Assembly (NCBI GenBank): GCA_963556255.1
Contig: OY744604.1
Location: forward strand, 95,311,375-95,375,374
Source of the DNA: Allolobophora icterica
Lineage: Eukaryota > Annelida > Clitellata > Crassiclitellata > Lumbricidae
Direction of reading: 5' to 3'
DNA length: 64,000 nt
Positions 10,313 to 22,077 of the stretch are shown here, piece by piece. The position numbers and the translations under genes were made by a program. The notes under the pieces were generated by a model, which searched no databases, was not told the DNA's origin, and saw only the letters and a program-made list of their open reading frames with translations. Positions within the stretch are counted from its first letter, which is position 1. Each line of letters starts with the position of its first letter.

Positions 10313-11040
10313 TTTTACCCCGCACACCGTCATGTAATCGCAATCGTAATCTCGAAATCTTTAGAGAAGAAAGAAGCGAAGTCGCTGGGATCAGCTTATT
10401 CACAGGCGCTTAGTCAAATCACAATCCATTGGTGGGGGGGGGGGTGAAATCGGCTCTAATTCCCGCAGGCAGACAGTCAGACGGCTAAGGTGGGTGGTGT
10501 TTAAAGCTGAAACGGTGAGATAGGTAAGGGGTAGAGGAGGAATCGGAATAAGATTTGTGAAAGAGCAGTGAATTCTGATTTCAGTAAAAGACCAGCGGAG
10601 AGATAGCAAGATGTGAGGTTTTGGTGAGTGCGTAGGATGGATCAGATATTTGTCGTAGTACTGGCGGTATATTGTTCCAGAGAGATTAAAAGCTATGGCT
10701 ATGAAGTGATTCGCAAATTTTAGTGATGAGGTGACGGAAGGGCGGAGAAGTGTCAGGGCGGAAGAGGAGCGGGTTGAGCGAAATGGTTAGACCGTGAACC
10801 AGCTGACAGAGATAGGAGGACTGGGAAGATTGAAATATGTTTTAGTTAAGTGATATGATTTTATATACTATTCGTTCGGGTATTTTAAGCCAGTGGAGTA
10901 ATTTGAGGACATGAGTGATGTGGTGGTGTTTGGAGATTTTAGCGACAGCACGGGAGAGGGTATTCTCAAAAGCCTCGAGGCGATTTATTTGGGTGATGTT
11001 TATGCTCAGAAAGAGCGAGTTCCAGTAGTCTAAGTGTGAG
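10313..11040 (-). pseudogene. LINE 3' fragment, antisense
   Basis: Read on the minus strand this gives the C-terminal RT region of the same LINE family as 8895-10175 (for example YWNSLFLS and [20 protein letters not shown]), with stops and frameshifts. Its 3' tail (GATTACGATTGCGATTAC on the minus strand) lies near 10330. A longer orthologous copy sits at 52190-53055, so the insertion predates the block duplication. Confidence 0.75.
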
Positions 11041-11850
11041 TAAACTATTTTCCAACCGCCTGTCCTCTCCGATCATGGTCTTGTTCATACATCAGCCTGC
11101 TCTGTACGTAACCAGGCAGATTCGTCATTGGAGTAGCCTCGATCGTGAAGCCTTCGCAGCTGCTCTCCGAGATTATCCTCTCTTCAGTAACGTGGAGGAG
11201 AATCCTACGTCGTCCGTCTCTGAGCTCTTCGACTCCTACGCTACCGTGATGTCCGAACTCTTGGATGCATTCCTCCCAGTCCACTCAGTCAGGTCGCGTC
11301 ACTGCCCGTTATCACCATGGTTTGACGCTGAGTGTAGATTTCGCCGACGTCGAGCTCGGCGCCTTGAGAGACTGTACAGACGAATGCACTCAGCGAGCTA
11401 TAAGATTGCCTGGATCTGTTTTGTTCGCGATATGCACTCCTTCTATCGGGTCGGGAGCGGGACTACTGGGAGGCGGTCATTACTCGCCGATCGGATGATC
11501 CTAAGAAACTTTGGTCCGCCTTCAGTGGCCTCCTTGGTCGCCAGTCGGGTGGTTGGCGTACACAGACACCGTCACCCTTCACAACCGATGTGTTCCTTGA
11601 GAAGCTGACCGCAAAGATCTCAGCAATCCGAAGTGCAACCTCCAATGCTTCACCGCCTGATTATCCGCCTACCAGCTTCCGTCTGTCTGCCCTCCGTGAG
11701 ATTACATGCGCTGAATTGCGCTCACTCATCCTAACCTCTGCACCCAAAACGTGTGAGCTTGATCCTGTGCCTACATCTTTGGTTCAAGAACACATCGACA
11801 TAATCGTGCGGCTGCTTTGCTATAATTCCTCATTATTCTGTAAAGTATAG
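11041..11850 (+). pseudogene. LINE fragment: linker between endonuclease and RT domains
   Basis: The frame 11036-11608 encodes an Arg-rich linker (CPLSPWFDAECRFRRRRARR) typical of the region between endonuclease and RT in CR1/jockey-type ORF2. A frameshift near 11455 moves the homology to another frame; 11590-11850 then includes APKTCELDPVPTSLV, an RT N-terminal signature. The fragment is truncated at both ends. Confidence 0.7.
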
Positions 11851-12094
11851 CGGATCTCCTTTGCATTATTTCTTCCGTTTCGATAGTTCAGCCTCAATCA
11901 TGCATTCTCTACTACGGTCTACTGAACATCACCTCGTGGATCCTACTGTGTTTTGTTTTTAAAACAAATAATTGCGATCGAAATATGCTGCCAAAAGGTA
12001 TACTAAAATGCTTCTCTGATTTACAGGATGCTTATTTTCATATTCATCAAAGCCTTCCTTTATAGCTCACTGCCTAGGCCCTTAGCGCTTTGAC
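11851..12094. other. Intergenic sequence without a recognised feature
   Basis: AT-rich, no open frame of interest. The duplicated upstream flank of the Mab-21-like gene starts near its end. Confidence 0.4.
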
Positions 12095-12845
12095 TACGTC
12101 TTTAAGTATCAATTTGTCTTAGCATCAGAAAGTTGCACTGAGAAAACTTCACATATGCGATTTTTATCGAGTGAAGTTCGACTGTTAAATTTTCTCTACC
12201 AAAACTGCTCGTTAAATTTTGAGCATCGTAGTTTAGAATGGTCTCACAAATTAAGCTATGTATTTCATCAACAAAGTAATTCGCAGACTGCTTGAGCAAT
12301 TGGATATTTCTGTTCCGATGGAGGTGTGATTTTGGCTAAAAATTAGAATTTCCACCTGTTGGATTTTACGTGAGTGCCAGAGCAAAAGGTCCCCACTCGT
12401 TTGAAATGGTAGCATCAGGCCCCCATTAAGGGGGCTGCAGCACCCGGCCCCGCAGTTTTGAGGGACCCGCATTTTCGAAAGTACATTATTTTTTTTATTG
12501 TACTTGTAATTGGGCCCCGCGCTGATGGCTATATGGGTAATCACAGCACCCGGGCCCGCACTAGCCTTAATGCGACCCTAGGTAGCATGCCAAATAAGGT
12601 ACTCATGAGCCCGAAAATAAATATCTTAAATGATCCACACTCATTATGCGAACTGGCATCATCATGCCCAGATTCGTCTTGATACGCTTTTTATCTATAC
12701 AGCTAACACGGTTATTGAACGTTGAGATGAAATGGTGATCGTGACGACGACAATAACTACTGCAAAGATGGTGATGATGATGGCTTGGTGATGAAGACTG
12801 TAAAAAAGATGATGAAACGCAAAGTTGTAATTTACATTTAAGGTG
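12095..12845 (+). promoter_or_regulatory. Upstream region of the first intact Mab-21-like gene
   Basis: Homologous to 1-377 plus 5592-5850, and in its proximal 200 bp to 54070-54222. The proximal part carries a conserved cluster of GATGATG and GTGACGACGACAATNACTAC motifs and the shared word TTTACATTTAAGGTGATGGA at the start codon. No TATA box or initiator was identified. A 165 bp hAT-like element interrupts it at 12416-12580. Confidence 0.5.
12416..12580 (+). mobile_element. Small hAT-like MITE (165 bp)
   Basis: The ends are CAGGCCCCCATTAAGG and, reverse complemented, TAGGGTCGCATTAAGG. It is flanked by a perfect 8-bp duplication, GGTAGCAT (12408-12415 and 12581-12588). The paralogous flank (near 367-375) has a single GGCAGCAT, which is the empty site. 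Confidence 0.85.
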
Positions 12846-15635
12846 ATGGAATATGTGGAAAAATTGAGTGAACAATGTGTATCTGAATTCATTGTTGGGA
12901 CATGCCAGTTGGTTCCAAAGTCGTATGATCCTGTTTCTGAACCTCTCCATTATGAAGACTACTATGCGATACACTGTGGCAGCTCTATGGAGTTCTACAT
13001 AGGACCACTGAATTCATGCATCAACGACATTGATTTATTAATCGTTGACCGTGGTCGTTTGGTCTTTACAGAATACTTGCTAGCGGTGCCAACTGATGCG
13101 AGTCGCTTAAGCGATAGGATCGAATGCTACAGGATGGAGCCATACATCAAGTTCCCATGTTTTGTTCGACTTCAATTTTGGGGAGAATTGAATTACAGCT
13201 GGAAACATAAAAAATATGAATTTAGCCATACAAACAATCCATATTACTTTATCACCGATTTAGCTGCTGATGTAGCTGCTCATCGCTTGACTAATAAAGG
13301 GTTTGTTTCGCAATCAGACACTGTGAGAGGTCCAGCAATTACGATTCAGTATAGTGGAGCACTTGGACCGAGCGATAGCGTTAGGAGCCTTTGGTGCCCT
13401 CGTTGGCCTAAAGAAGCCAAAAGTTGGTCTAAACGACAAAGAAATCACGGATGGCCGACGACTCATACAATCTCCAATGTTGTACAGCAAGGTTGCCATT
13501 TGGTATTCGCTCAGCATCGTGCCTGTAGGAACGACAAAACACAGTGGAGATTGTCATTTTCAGTGGCAGAAGTAATTTTAATTCAGAGCTGGAGTCAAGT
13601 TCAGCAGATTGTATATCACATGATCAGATTCTTCTCCAAGAGAGAATTAATACAAAAGGATTGTTCAAAGGAAGATGAGATTCTCTGTACGTATCACTTA
13701 AAGACGCTGATGTTGTGGGCTTGTGAAGAGATGTCACCAGAATGGTGGAATTCATCTTCGATTATTGTAATCTGCTGTGAGTTGCTTAAAAAGCTTTCAG
13801 AATGGCTATGGAGGAGATACTGTCCGAACTATTTTATTCCTGAAGCGAACTTATTTCATGGGGCAATGAGTTCGACAATGCTTGACATGATTGAAAGACA
13901 ACTGAATAGATTCTGCAAATCTGGAGTTCTCTCTCAATGGTTCCTGGCAAATTACATACCTCCAGACATTCTAACATATTTCGGAGTTGAACATATTGTG
14001 GAATTATCAAAATGCCTTCCCTCTCTCATTGAATGTCGGAATACATTGCAGTCAGAATCCTTCGATTATTTGTTTTCCAACGGATTTGCCAAATGTAATA
14101 TGTACACTCGTAAATCAATTAATTCTCAGGCAATTCAAACGAGATCCATTTTAAGTAAATTACGTGCACTTAGGGTCCTTGTATTGTTAGTAAGCAGAAG
14201 AATGTCGATGCCACCAATTCCAGTTGACATTTCGTGTTTCACATACTTTGATAAAACGGTGTTTTGTTTGAATACTGCGTATAGTTTAGGTTACGGGGAA
14301 ATATCATGGGACAGCGAACTATTCGAATATGTCCAAGGAAATTTATGGAAATCAAAAATCGTAAGCTGTCATTATCGTTTATTGCCTGAACCCTTCACAG
14401 CAGAGAAAAGTCATTGTCAATTTTTGCGCGCACAAGAATTGATGGAAAATTTAAGTGGGTCAAACAGCAGTTCAGAGTTTAAGCTATTGTCTCTGATTTC
14501 GAAAGAGTTTCTCAGCAAGGTTCTGGAATGTAACAATTCTCAATCCCACCTCATTGCTTCTGCAGCTTTGATCTACCTGGCTGCTCTCCATTTTGCATCT
14601 TCAGAATATCAATTAGTAATAGACATCTGCTCAGAAGTCTTGATGTGTCAAACGATACACACGGAAAATGAAAGATTAAATACATTGTGCTTGTTATTCA
14701 TTGATGATGTTGCTAGATTGGCTGGATTTTCTCTGCTTTGCAAGAAGTTTAAAGAAAATATGCACTTTAGTACGACGAAGATTTGTGTCGATTTTCGTCT
14801 TACGGCGAAGGTACTTGCCTACTATTTGACAGCAACATCTGCTGAAAGAATATCTAAACAAATTGAATTGAATCTTGATTTGCCTACTTCGGAATTTCCT
14901 TTAGATCAGTTTTTGTTGGCTTTCGCGGTGCATAAGAAAGTCATTTTTACGAAGTCAGGCACTTGGTTTAAATCTGCCAGGCAGTGTGTATATCGCAGAA
15001 CGGATTACGTGACTAAAAGTGCTACTCTAAGTGTGGATACCTTGACTCTTACTGGAGAACTAATTGATTCTTTAACGGAATATGCTTCAGAAAATATGAC
15101 TTCATTCTACACTGTGATCCACAAAAAAATTGGCATCCAGTGCAACACAGCTGACTGCTATCGTGCTTTGTACCTTTATAAGTGTCGCCAGTACGATGAC
15201 GTTTTGCAATTATGTGAAGAAATTCTGAAGGAGCCTGATCTACAGAGCGATTTGAAGAAGTTTGCATTTGCGAATGTGTTGGTGATGACACCGTTTGAAT
15301 CGTTTTTCGACAGAGACGTCCAATCGTTGGTAGGACTGCGTACGCTCATTCACTTTCTATCACCTCTGAATGATGATTTGAGCAAATTTAAGGTAGCTGC
15401 GGAGTGTTTTGACCAATATGCGCCCAGAGGACCTCTTGTGAAGCATTACAACGTTGCAAGTAATCATTTTCTCGGAAGACATTTTATTGCGGGATATTTG
15501 AAACTCAGATGTTATATCGATTGCAATCGTCCATTCAGAAAAGCATTGACTGATGTTTTGGCTATGAAGTGCAGCCTTCCGTTTGAACAGATTATTCACC
15601 GGTTTCTTCGACAAAGATATCGTAAATTTGAATAA
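12846..15635 (+). CDS. Mab-21/cGAS-like nucleotidyltransferase with long C-terminal extension (929 aa)
   Basis: A single-exon gene of the Mab-21 family, which includes cGAS and the invertebrate cGAS-like receptors that make cyclic dinucleotides. The first in-frame ATG is 12846; a GTG one codon upstream is unlikely to be used. The nucleotidyltransferase fold spans about residues 20-200: GSS at 45-47, NDIDLL with D61 and D63, and a third acidic position D177 just before a SLWCPRWP segment. The helical half follows (about 205-335: QGCHLV, QWRLSFSVAEVIL, TYHLKTLMLWACEE, YFIPEANLFH). The remaining 600 residues are largely helical with TPR-like stretches at about 573-600 and 770-800. Metal ligands appear intact, so catalysis is plausible, but product and ligand are unknown. 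A close paralog lies at 54223. No splice sites are needed; the frame is fully open. Confidence 0.85.
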   Translation: MEYVEKLSEQCVSEFIVGTCQLVPKSYDPVSEPLHYEDYYAIHCGSSMEFYIGPLNSCINDIDLLIVDRGRLVFTEYLLAVPTDASRLSDRIECYRMEPYIKFPCFVRLQFWGELNYSWKHKKYEFSHTNNPYYFITDLAADVAAHRLTNKGFVSQSDTVRGPAITIQYSGALGPSDSVRSLWCPRWPKEAKSWSKRQRNHGWPTTHTISNVVQQGCHLVFAQHRACRNDKTQWRLSFSVAEVILIQSWSQVQQIVYHMIRFFSKRELIQKDCSKEDEILCTYHLKTLMLWACEEMSPEWWNSSSIIVICCELLKKLSEWLWRRYCPNYFIPEANLFHGAMSSTMLDMIERQLNRFCKSGVLSQWFLANYIPPDILTYFGVEHIVELSKCLPSLIECRNTLQSESFDYLFSNGFAKCNMYTRKSINSQAIQTRSILSKLRALRVLVLLVSRRMSMPPIPVDISCFTYFDKTVFCLNTAYSLGYGEISWDSELFEYVQGNLWKSKIVSCHYRLLPEPFTAEKSHCQFLRAQELMENLSGSNSSSEFKLLSLISKEFLSKVLECNNSQSHLIASAALIYLAALHFASSEYQLVIDICSEVLMCQTIHTENERLNTLCLLFIDDVARLAGFSLLCKKFKENMHFSTTKICVDFRLTAKVLAYYLTATSAERISKQIELNLDLPTSEFPLDQFLLAFAVHKKVIFTKSGTWFKSARQCVYRRTDYVTKSATLSVDTLTLTGELIDSLTEYASENMTSFYTVIHKKIGIQCNTADCYRALYLYKCRQYDDVLQLCEEILKEPDLQSDLKKFAFANVLVMTPFESFFDRDVQSLVGLRTLIHFLSPLNDDLSKFKVAAECFDQYAPRGPLVKHYNVASNHFLGRHFIAGYLKLRCYIDCNRPFRKALTDVLAMKCSLPFEQIIHRFLRQRYRKFE

Positions 15636-16267
15636 TGACGACAGAGGTTTATCATGTAAATGACCATGTTCTGTTCGCAATTGATTTAATTTTTGTCATA
15701 TGTCGATAAATTGAAGGGGCTGTAAATAATTTCTGGAGTATCTATGCAGGGACGCACAAGAAAAGCTTTCAATTTAGATAACATCTAAATGTCTTAACAT
15801 GCCGTATTGCCGTTTAACAAAATACTGTTTTCTGTGAGCATTTATTTCCGCCCTTGATTAAAAATAATTTAAGAATGTTCTGTTTTGCATGTTATGTAGG
15901 TGATTCAATTGCTTTCAAAATATCGATGCGAAGTCTATTCCTTGTGTGAATTTGCTTTGGTGTGTGGACTCACGTGTGTTCAGTGCGTCCTGCTGCGGGC
16001 GCCCCTGTATCTGTGAGAGAGGGATAGTATTAAATTGTCTAAATTTGTTTAAATTCGATAAAAATTTACGCAATCGAGGAATAGCCAATACAGGGAACGG
16101 GCATTATTAATTTTAATTACCCAATAGGAGTATAGGACTTAACCTCTGGACACAAATGTAATACATCGATCAAGGCAAACAGAATTCTAAAAATTGTAAA
16201 ATACCAAATTTGACTCAAAAGCTCGCTGGTCTGAAATTTTAATTTGCAGCACGCTGTAGACGTAGTT
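15636..16267 (+). other. 3' flank of the first Mab-21-like gene
   Basis: Shares sequence with 57016-57360 downstream of the second gene, for example GCTCGCTGGTCTGAAAT and TTTGCAGCACG, so the duplication includes the 3' flank. No clear AATAAA lies soon after the stop codon. Otherwise nothing recognised. Confidence 0.5.
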
Positions 16268-16432
<165 letters not shown>

Positions 16433-16632
16433 CTTTATTAATTCAAACTGACAAATACGCAGTAAGATTACATTGAAACATGACAGTACAATTTTCAAGA
16501 TCTTATTAAATACACGTTTTGGCAGTCCTGCAAGGCACCCGCTCTAGAAGGCTTACGGGTATCGAACCGCGAATTTTTCAAGATCTTATGCTCTTCTGGC
16601 CAAATGTGTTACCATTCATCTATCCCCTCCCT
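16433..16632 (-). mobile_element. tRNA-derived SINE, older copy
   Basis: On the minus strand a tRNA-like head carries ATGGTAACAC (A-box region) and GGTTCGATACC (B box), followed by a tail shared with the copy at 17040-17258 (TACTGTCATGTTTCAATGTAA and TTAATAAAGAT). The polymerase III promoter layout suggests a SINE and not a functional tRNA gene. Confidence 0.7.
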
Positions 16633-17039
16633 ACAGCTACAAACGACTATAACACGTAAAGGTAATTGTAAGCGAGAAAATTTATTAAACTCTACTGTAA
16701 AAGTAAGTAAGCCGGATATTGCCTCTTTTAAATCAAGAGAAACGTCAAACATTTACTGATTCCTTGGGCCAACTATTGTTCACAGTTGACCTCTGGCCCA
16801 GTGAACATCAGCGACTAATATGGATCTCTTGACTTGACACTTGTTGAGTGAGTGAGGGAGTGAGTGAGTGAAATTTTACACTTCGTCGTAAAGCTAATGC
16901 AGAAAGCTAAGTACAACATCCGTAGACTTCATAACGACGTTACTCCTCAGTTTTTAAAGCGCATTTGGAAAATAAAATAATCTTACTCAATTTTATTGGT
17001 TTCTTTAACTTTACAGAACCTGAAGATGCGATAATATTC
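16633..17039. other. Intergenic sequence, nothing recognised apart from a GAGT repeat
   Basis: A short GAGTGAGTGAGGGAGTGAGT run lies at about 16846-16870. No gene visible. Confidence 0.4.
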
Positions 17040-17258
17040 TATAAAAATCTTTTTCTTTATTAATTCAAACCGACAAACGCAGTAAAATTACATTGAGACA
17101 TGACAGTACAATTATCAATACCTTAACAAAACATACGTTATGGCAGCCATGCAAGGCGCCCGCCCGTGGGGGTTGCGGGAATCGAACCGCATACTGCTGC
17201 TCTCCTGCTGCTCTCCTGGCCACGACGAGTGTTACCATTACTCCACCCCTCCTCTAGG
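17040..17258 (-). mobile_element. tRNA-derived SINE
   Basis: The minus-strand order is TGGAGTAATGGTAACACTCG (A box region), GGTTCGATTCC (a perfect B box), a GC-rich junction, then a unique body and a 3' end TTAATAAAGAAAAAGA. A short direct repeat of GCAGCAGGAGA lies between the boxes. A fragment of the body recurs at about 17548-17572. Confidence 0.75.
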
Positions 17259-19740
17259 CTTAATGTGAGCATATTTGACAAGATATCGAATTTCATTTCG
17301 ATTTCGGTGGAGTTAAGTAAGTAAGTAAGTATGTATGTATGTTCTTTAATGAACCACCTGCAAACGCACTGTGGCTAACATCTCCTCAATATCTGATCTA
17401 GCTCATCGCGCAATCTGTTGTTTGTCGAAGACATACAGCTTTGTCTGGTTGTAATGGTCTTATTGACATCAGATCTTACCAATCATGTGACGGACTGCTA
17501 TTTTTTATATGGCGCCAGTAATTCAGCGTAGAATCTCAAAGAAGAAGAATGGCAGCCATGCAAGGCGCCCGCCCTCAACTACCCTAATATACGTCTGCAA
17601 TACGCCAAAGGAGAAGAAATCGCCTTCCCTTGGGTCGCGGATCCTTTACCTTATTATGTAGGGCTAAGTATAATAGGAGGTGAACCTCTCTCTTGTCTGG
17701 AGAAATATGTGATTGAAGGCGACAGGTGGCGATACTGTCAAATGTTGCGTGTTCTACTATTAAGAGCCTGTCATTAACAACGCCCTTAAGAAGACATTGC
17801 GGTTTCATACTCAATAACTCTGTAATCCATCCACGACTTACGACTATATGGCGTGCTTACACACGACGCACTCTATTTATCTACAGGCTTTGAATCAGTG
17901 TCCCATTTGCCGGGGTGTTGGGGGAAGGGGTGTTGGACTCTCCAGCTTCTTTTTGACCCCTCTGCTTCTCGACCCCCTCTAATCCATTTCCCACAGTCCT
18001 ACTCCAAACGACTCCATTATGACCAATCACAAGCAATACTGTCTTGTCACCTTTCGGCAATTATTTATTATCCAGTCGGTACCTTGACCGTTGGCCCCAT
18101 CAGCAACCTGCTGATGATCAGCATTGACGAGCTATCACTAGCGCACTGGAATGCCAGGAAATACGTTATTTCCTGGGTGAAATCTGGGCGCCATGGTGCC
18201 TTAAATTAGCCAACTGGCGAGGCGATTATTGTGCACGAACAAAAGAAAAGTGAACAGCTTTTTCCTAGTGATTGCACTAGTGTACTTGATGTCCTGGTTC
18301 GTTGGGTTTGCTAGTATTTCCAGTGACAGCACTTAGCGCAATGGTTTGTTAGCTTTGATTGTGTTCTTGTATTTCATCTTTCAGTGCAATTTAGTCTGAC
18401 GCTTATGTGTACAATTTGTTGTTCCTATTAACACTTTAGCTAAAACTGCGACTAAAAACTCCTTTTATTATTTTTTTAAAGTCATGTTTGTGTTATAGTT
18501 AATAGTTGGTCATTGCAGCATCTTGACGTATTATGGAAGTACGTTAACTTCATTTAAAAAATAACGAAACTTGGGAGTATTAGTCATTGTGATTGTCCTT
18601 TCTGTGTATGAATCAGAGCATTCATTCTGCATACTCCGATAAATTGCATCTACTGCAAGTCGTTTGCGATGCAAAGAACAAATCGCGAATAAAAAATTAA
18701 TTGCGGCTAAGTACAATTTTATTATCTATAGATTTCCGATCCTCTGCTTCTTTTTTGACAAACGGTCCTTGCTTTGAGTACATATATACATAATATACAA
18801 TTATATATATATTATATCGTCTTTCCCGGTTCTCCTTACTTGTTACACTGGTTTTCCTGCAACCAGTCGTTTAATCTGAACGCTGCAAACAAATTAGATT
18901 CGACATAGTCGCCCCAATAAACCAGTCCCAACAAAGTGACGCTTCACGGACCGTACCGTTATGCTCCAGTTACTCGCAAGAGTCTGTTAATTGGGGCGTG
19001 ACCGGTTGCTTCCCTACATTCATTGTCAAAGGGGCTGAAACTTCATCATATGTCCGAATTTCCTTTAAGTTAATTTTCAATAATAGGCCTTTTAATTATG
19101 GGCAAGTAATTTTGACATCTTCTGTGTCAACACAATTTTTAATTACCTTTTCCAAGGATTAGCATATACTTCGGTTTATTTTAGCATTTCTTGACTTTGA
19201 GCTATGTAAACAAAGGTGTCACCTTTGCCGATCGTTGCGTTGAGCAGGTGATTTGCTCTCGGCGCCTCTCTTCTCATATTACAGACGGTTGGGATCGATA
19301 ATGACGGGGAAGAGGGTTGACTGAGGCCGTGAATGCAGTGGATGTGTCCGGGGAAAGCATTGACTTCAACGCCACGCTTTCCATAGACAACCACGAACGG
19401 ATTTCCATCGATAGATGTCACTTGACTAAGATGGCGGAATTTATTGGTCTTTGTCACGTGAAAGCTCCATCTGTGACCACGCTCACTCCGTCGTACGTGT
19501 AGTCTCCTTGACTCTGTCTCTTTGTCCTTCTGTATCATCGGCGAATTTTCTACATCGTCTGCTTGGTTTCTATGACGTCCGTTTGCCTTTCTCTGCTTGT
19601 ATGGTTTGTGTCTACCTGTTTATATCTCTGCAGACGTCTGCTTGTTTGGTGCGTTGTCTGCTTTCTTATTTTGATGCTTGCTTTCTTCTTTCTTCAAAAT
19701 ACCCGAATGAATAGAATTTAAAGTCATATCACTCACCATC
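17259..19740. other. Intergenic sequence without a recognised gene
   Basis: Contains an AAGT/ATGT simple repeat at about 17314-17342, a SINE fragment near 17548-17572, and AT-rich stretches near 18780-18830. Open frames are under 125 codons, and none has recognisable domains or convincing context. Confidence 0.4.
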
Positions 19741-20190
19741 AAGATACTTCGATCCTCCCAGCGCTCCTATCTCCGACAGCTATTCATGGTACAACCACTT
19801 CGTTCAACCCGCTCCGCTTCCGCCCTAACACTTCTCCGCCCTTCCGTCAGCTCATCACTAAAAATTTGCGAATCGCTCCATAGCCACAGCTGTTCCACCT
19901 CTCTCTGGAACAAAATCCCGTCAGTGGTACCTACTGCAACACATTTCTGATCCATCCTTTGAACTAATAAACCTCACCTCGTGCTATGTCTCCACAGGTC
20001 TTTTACTTAAAACTTAAAACATTGCTCTGCCTATCCCGCATCCTCTTCCCTTACTTCCTTCACCGTTTCAAATCTAAACACTGCCAACTTAATTAGATGT
20101 CTGGTCCCTTTTGATCTTGAGGTGGAACCAATTTCATCCTCCGCCGCCTATATATCGATTATGATTTGACTAGTGCCTGTGAATAAGCTG
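19741..20190 (+). pseudogene. LINE 3' terminal fragment
   Basis: A mosaic of frames gives the C-terminal LINE RT tail also seen at 8895-10175 and 52190-53055 (for example SALTLLRPSVSS and CSTSLWNKIPS). The following GTGAATAAGCTGGT segment is also shared with the 3' end at about 10100. Short and broken. Confidence 0.6.
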
Positions 20191-20690
20191 GTTCCCACAA
20201 CTTCGCTTTTTTGGGCATTCGATATTATCATACGATGACGATTTTGTCGGCTTGTTTATTTTATTGTCCAATTGTTTGTTTTATCGTCTATACTTTTTTC
20301 AATTGAATTCTCTCTTAAGTCGTCTGCTTGATTATTCTTCCGTCTGCTTTCTTGTTTTGTTTTCTGTTTCCTTGCTTTGACGTCTGATTGTCTGTTGTCA
20401 TGGTAACGTGTCTGTCTTGTTATTGTCCTCTGCTTGTCTGCATGAATGCGTCTGTCGGCTCTTTGTCTCTATCTCTATGGTTTGTTCATTTGTCTCTCTC
20501 TCTGTCTGTCTCTGTGTTCGTCTCTGTCCTTCTGCTATGCAATCGATCAGAGAATGGCATCGACAGAAACCAGATGCATCTGCGGCAGCAGCGGAGGATA
20601 AGCATCGGACAAGACCCGGGAATTAAGGCTAAACGAAAAACGACTTTACTCTAGGTATATATACGAACTGACTATCATAGCACTGAGTCA
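20191..20690. other. Pyrimidine-rich intergenic sequence
   Basis: Rich in CTGTCT/GTCTGC words, probably a decayed simple repeat. No gene recognised. Confidence 0.35.
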
Positions 20691-20870
20691 TAGACAGACA
20701 GACAGACTGACAGACACACACACAAACACACACACGCACGCTCGAATAAGAACACACAGACACACAAAGACAGACAGACACATACATACAACCGCATATA
20801 ACACGTTAGCAGACAGATATACAAGCAGGGACACATATAAACGGACAAATACAGACAGACATGTGGACAT
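20691..20870. repeat. Degenerate (ACAG)n/(AC)n simple repeat
   Basis: Runs of GACAGACAGACTGACAGACA and ACACACA with interruptions. Confidence 0.85.
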
Positions 20871-20957
20871 ATATCAAAAGCGACATGTTGTAGAATGTCT
20901 TCTCCATTGCCTTTGCTGGACTAATGATCGCAATGAAATGCTCGCAACTAGCATACA

Positions 20958-21455
20958 GACGGACAGACGGATGGTTAGATGGAGGGACGGACGGATGGTT
21001 AGATGCAGTGTTTAATCTAGACGTCTTTGGGGGAAATGTCCCCCCAGGATTGATGTTTCCCCACCCCTCCAGAGGCCGGCAACATTACAATGTAGAGAAC
21101 TTTAGGGGAGGAAAAGTCCCCCCAGGATACATGTGGATACATGGTTCCCCCAGAGAGAGGATTTCCTAAAAAAGGTCATCAACTTTTTTGAGAGAGAAAT
21201 TGGTGTAGAAAAAGGTAAAAAAAAAATCGGACGAAGGACTAAAAAAAGGTCATCAACTTTTTTGAAGATGAAAGTAGGAAACGTCTGAAAAGTTTTGAAG
21301 ATGGATGAAATTAGAGAACAAAAATCTTGTGTAAATTTGTTGCTTTCCCCAGAAACCTTGTTTCCCCTCCCAGAAGAGGGGGACTAGATTAAACACTGGT
21401 TAGATGGACGGACGGATGGATGGATAGATGGACGGACGGATGGATGGATGGACAG
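20958..21455. repeat. (GGACGGATG)n simple repeat split by a MITE
   Basis: GGACGGATGGTTAGATGG-type repeats occur at 20958-21005 and resume at 21399-21455. The interruption is the element at 21006-21398. Confidence 0.85.
21006..21398 (+). mobile_element. Non-autonomous hAT-like element (393 bp)
   Basis: The ends are CAGTGTTTAATCTAG and its exact reverse complement. It is flanked by a perfect 8-bp duplication, GTTAGATG (20998-21005 and 21399-21406). Internally, AAAGGTCATCAACTTTTTTG occurs twice (about 21172 and 21247). No coding capacity. Confidence 0.9.
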
Positions 21456-21539
21456 GCTGAGTGACAATTAATCAGACGCAATGGTACAGGTTCCCACAAG
21501 AGGAACGCCTCGCTATCCTCGTTAAGCGACCACGAGCAA

Positions 21540-21715
21540 TGCCAACAACTTCTTCTAAAGAGCTATCCTCTTCACGCGACCCACTTCTTCTAAAGAGCAG
21601 TGGATGAAAATCCAATGAAAATCCAATGCCACCAACTTCCTAGAAAAGAGTAATAGATTAAATCTAAAAATGAGACCAACTTCTTCGAACAGAGAAGTGG
21701 ATGTAAAGCACAGCC
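21540..21715. repeat. Four degenerate copies of a short CCAACTTCTTCTAAAGAG motif
   Basis: Copies are near 21541, 21583, 21631 and 21681, spaced 40-50 bp. A minus-strand frame of 148 codons crosses this region but has no recognised domain. Confidence 0.5.
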
Positions 21716-22077
21716 ACCGACGTACAAAGCGTTGCTTTCGTTTCATTTCGTGAGAAGGTGAGATAACGTTGACGTCAACGGCCATGGAGGCAGTCACAAG
21801 ATGTCGGTAGTAACTTGATGAAACCATGCCCTGTTTAGGCGTCGTTAAAACGCTCTGTGAATCGCTTTCGATCGCAGTAAAGTCCGCTAGTGACGATTGG
21901 GGTGGTGGAAACCCCGTTGAAACAGGAGGGCGACATTGAGAAATTATTTTCCGCCTTAAGAGCATTGATTTAGACACCCTTATAACGGTTTCCAACGACA
22001 CTATAGTATACGTTGCTCGTAGTCTGGCAGTGCCAGTCCCAAGCCTTGATAAAGGTGGAGGGCAACGCTAATGATCT

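Noticed and set aside
12843..12845. GTG start codon for the Mab-21-like gene (also 54220-54222)
   Set aside because: An ATG follows immediately in the same frame and is the normal eukaryotic start.
17160..17250. tRNA gene on the minus strand
   Set aside because: It has A and B boxes, but the cloverleaf arms do not pair well and a SINE body with repeated copies follows.
21555..22001. 148-codon minus-strand ORF
   Set aside because: It overlaps degenerate short repeats, has no recognised domain or supporting context, and starts next to LINE sequence.
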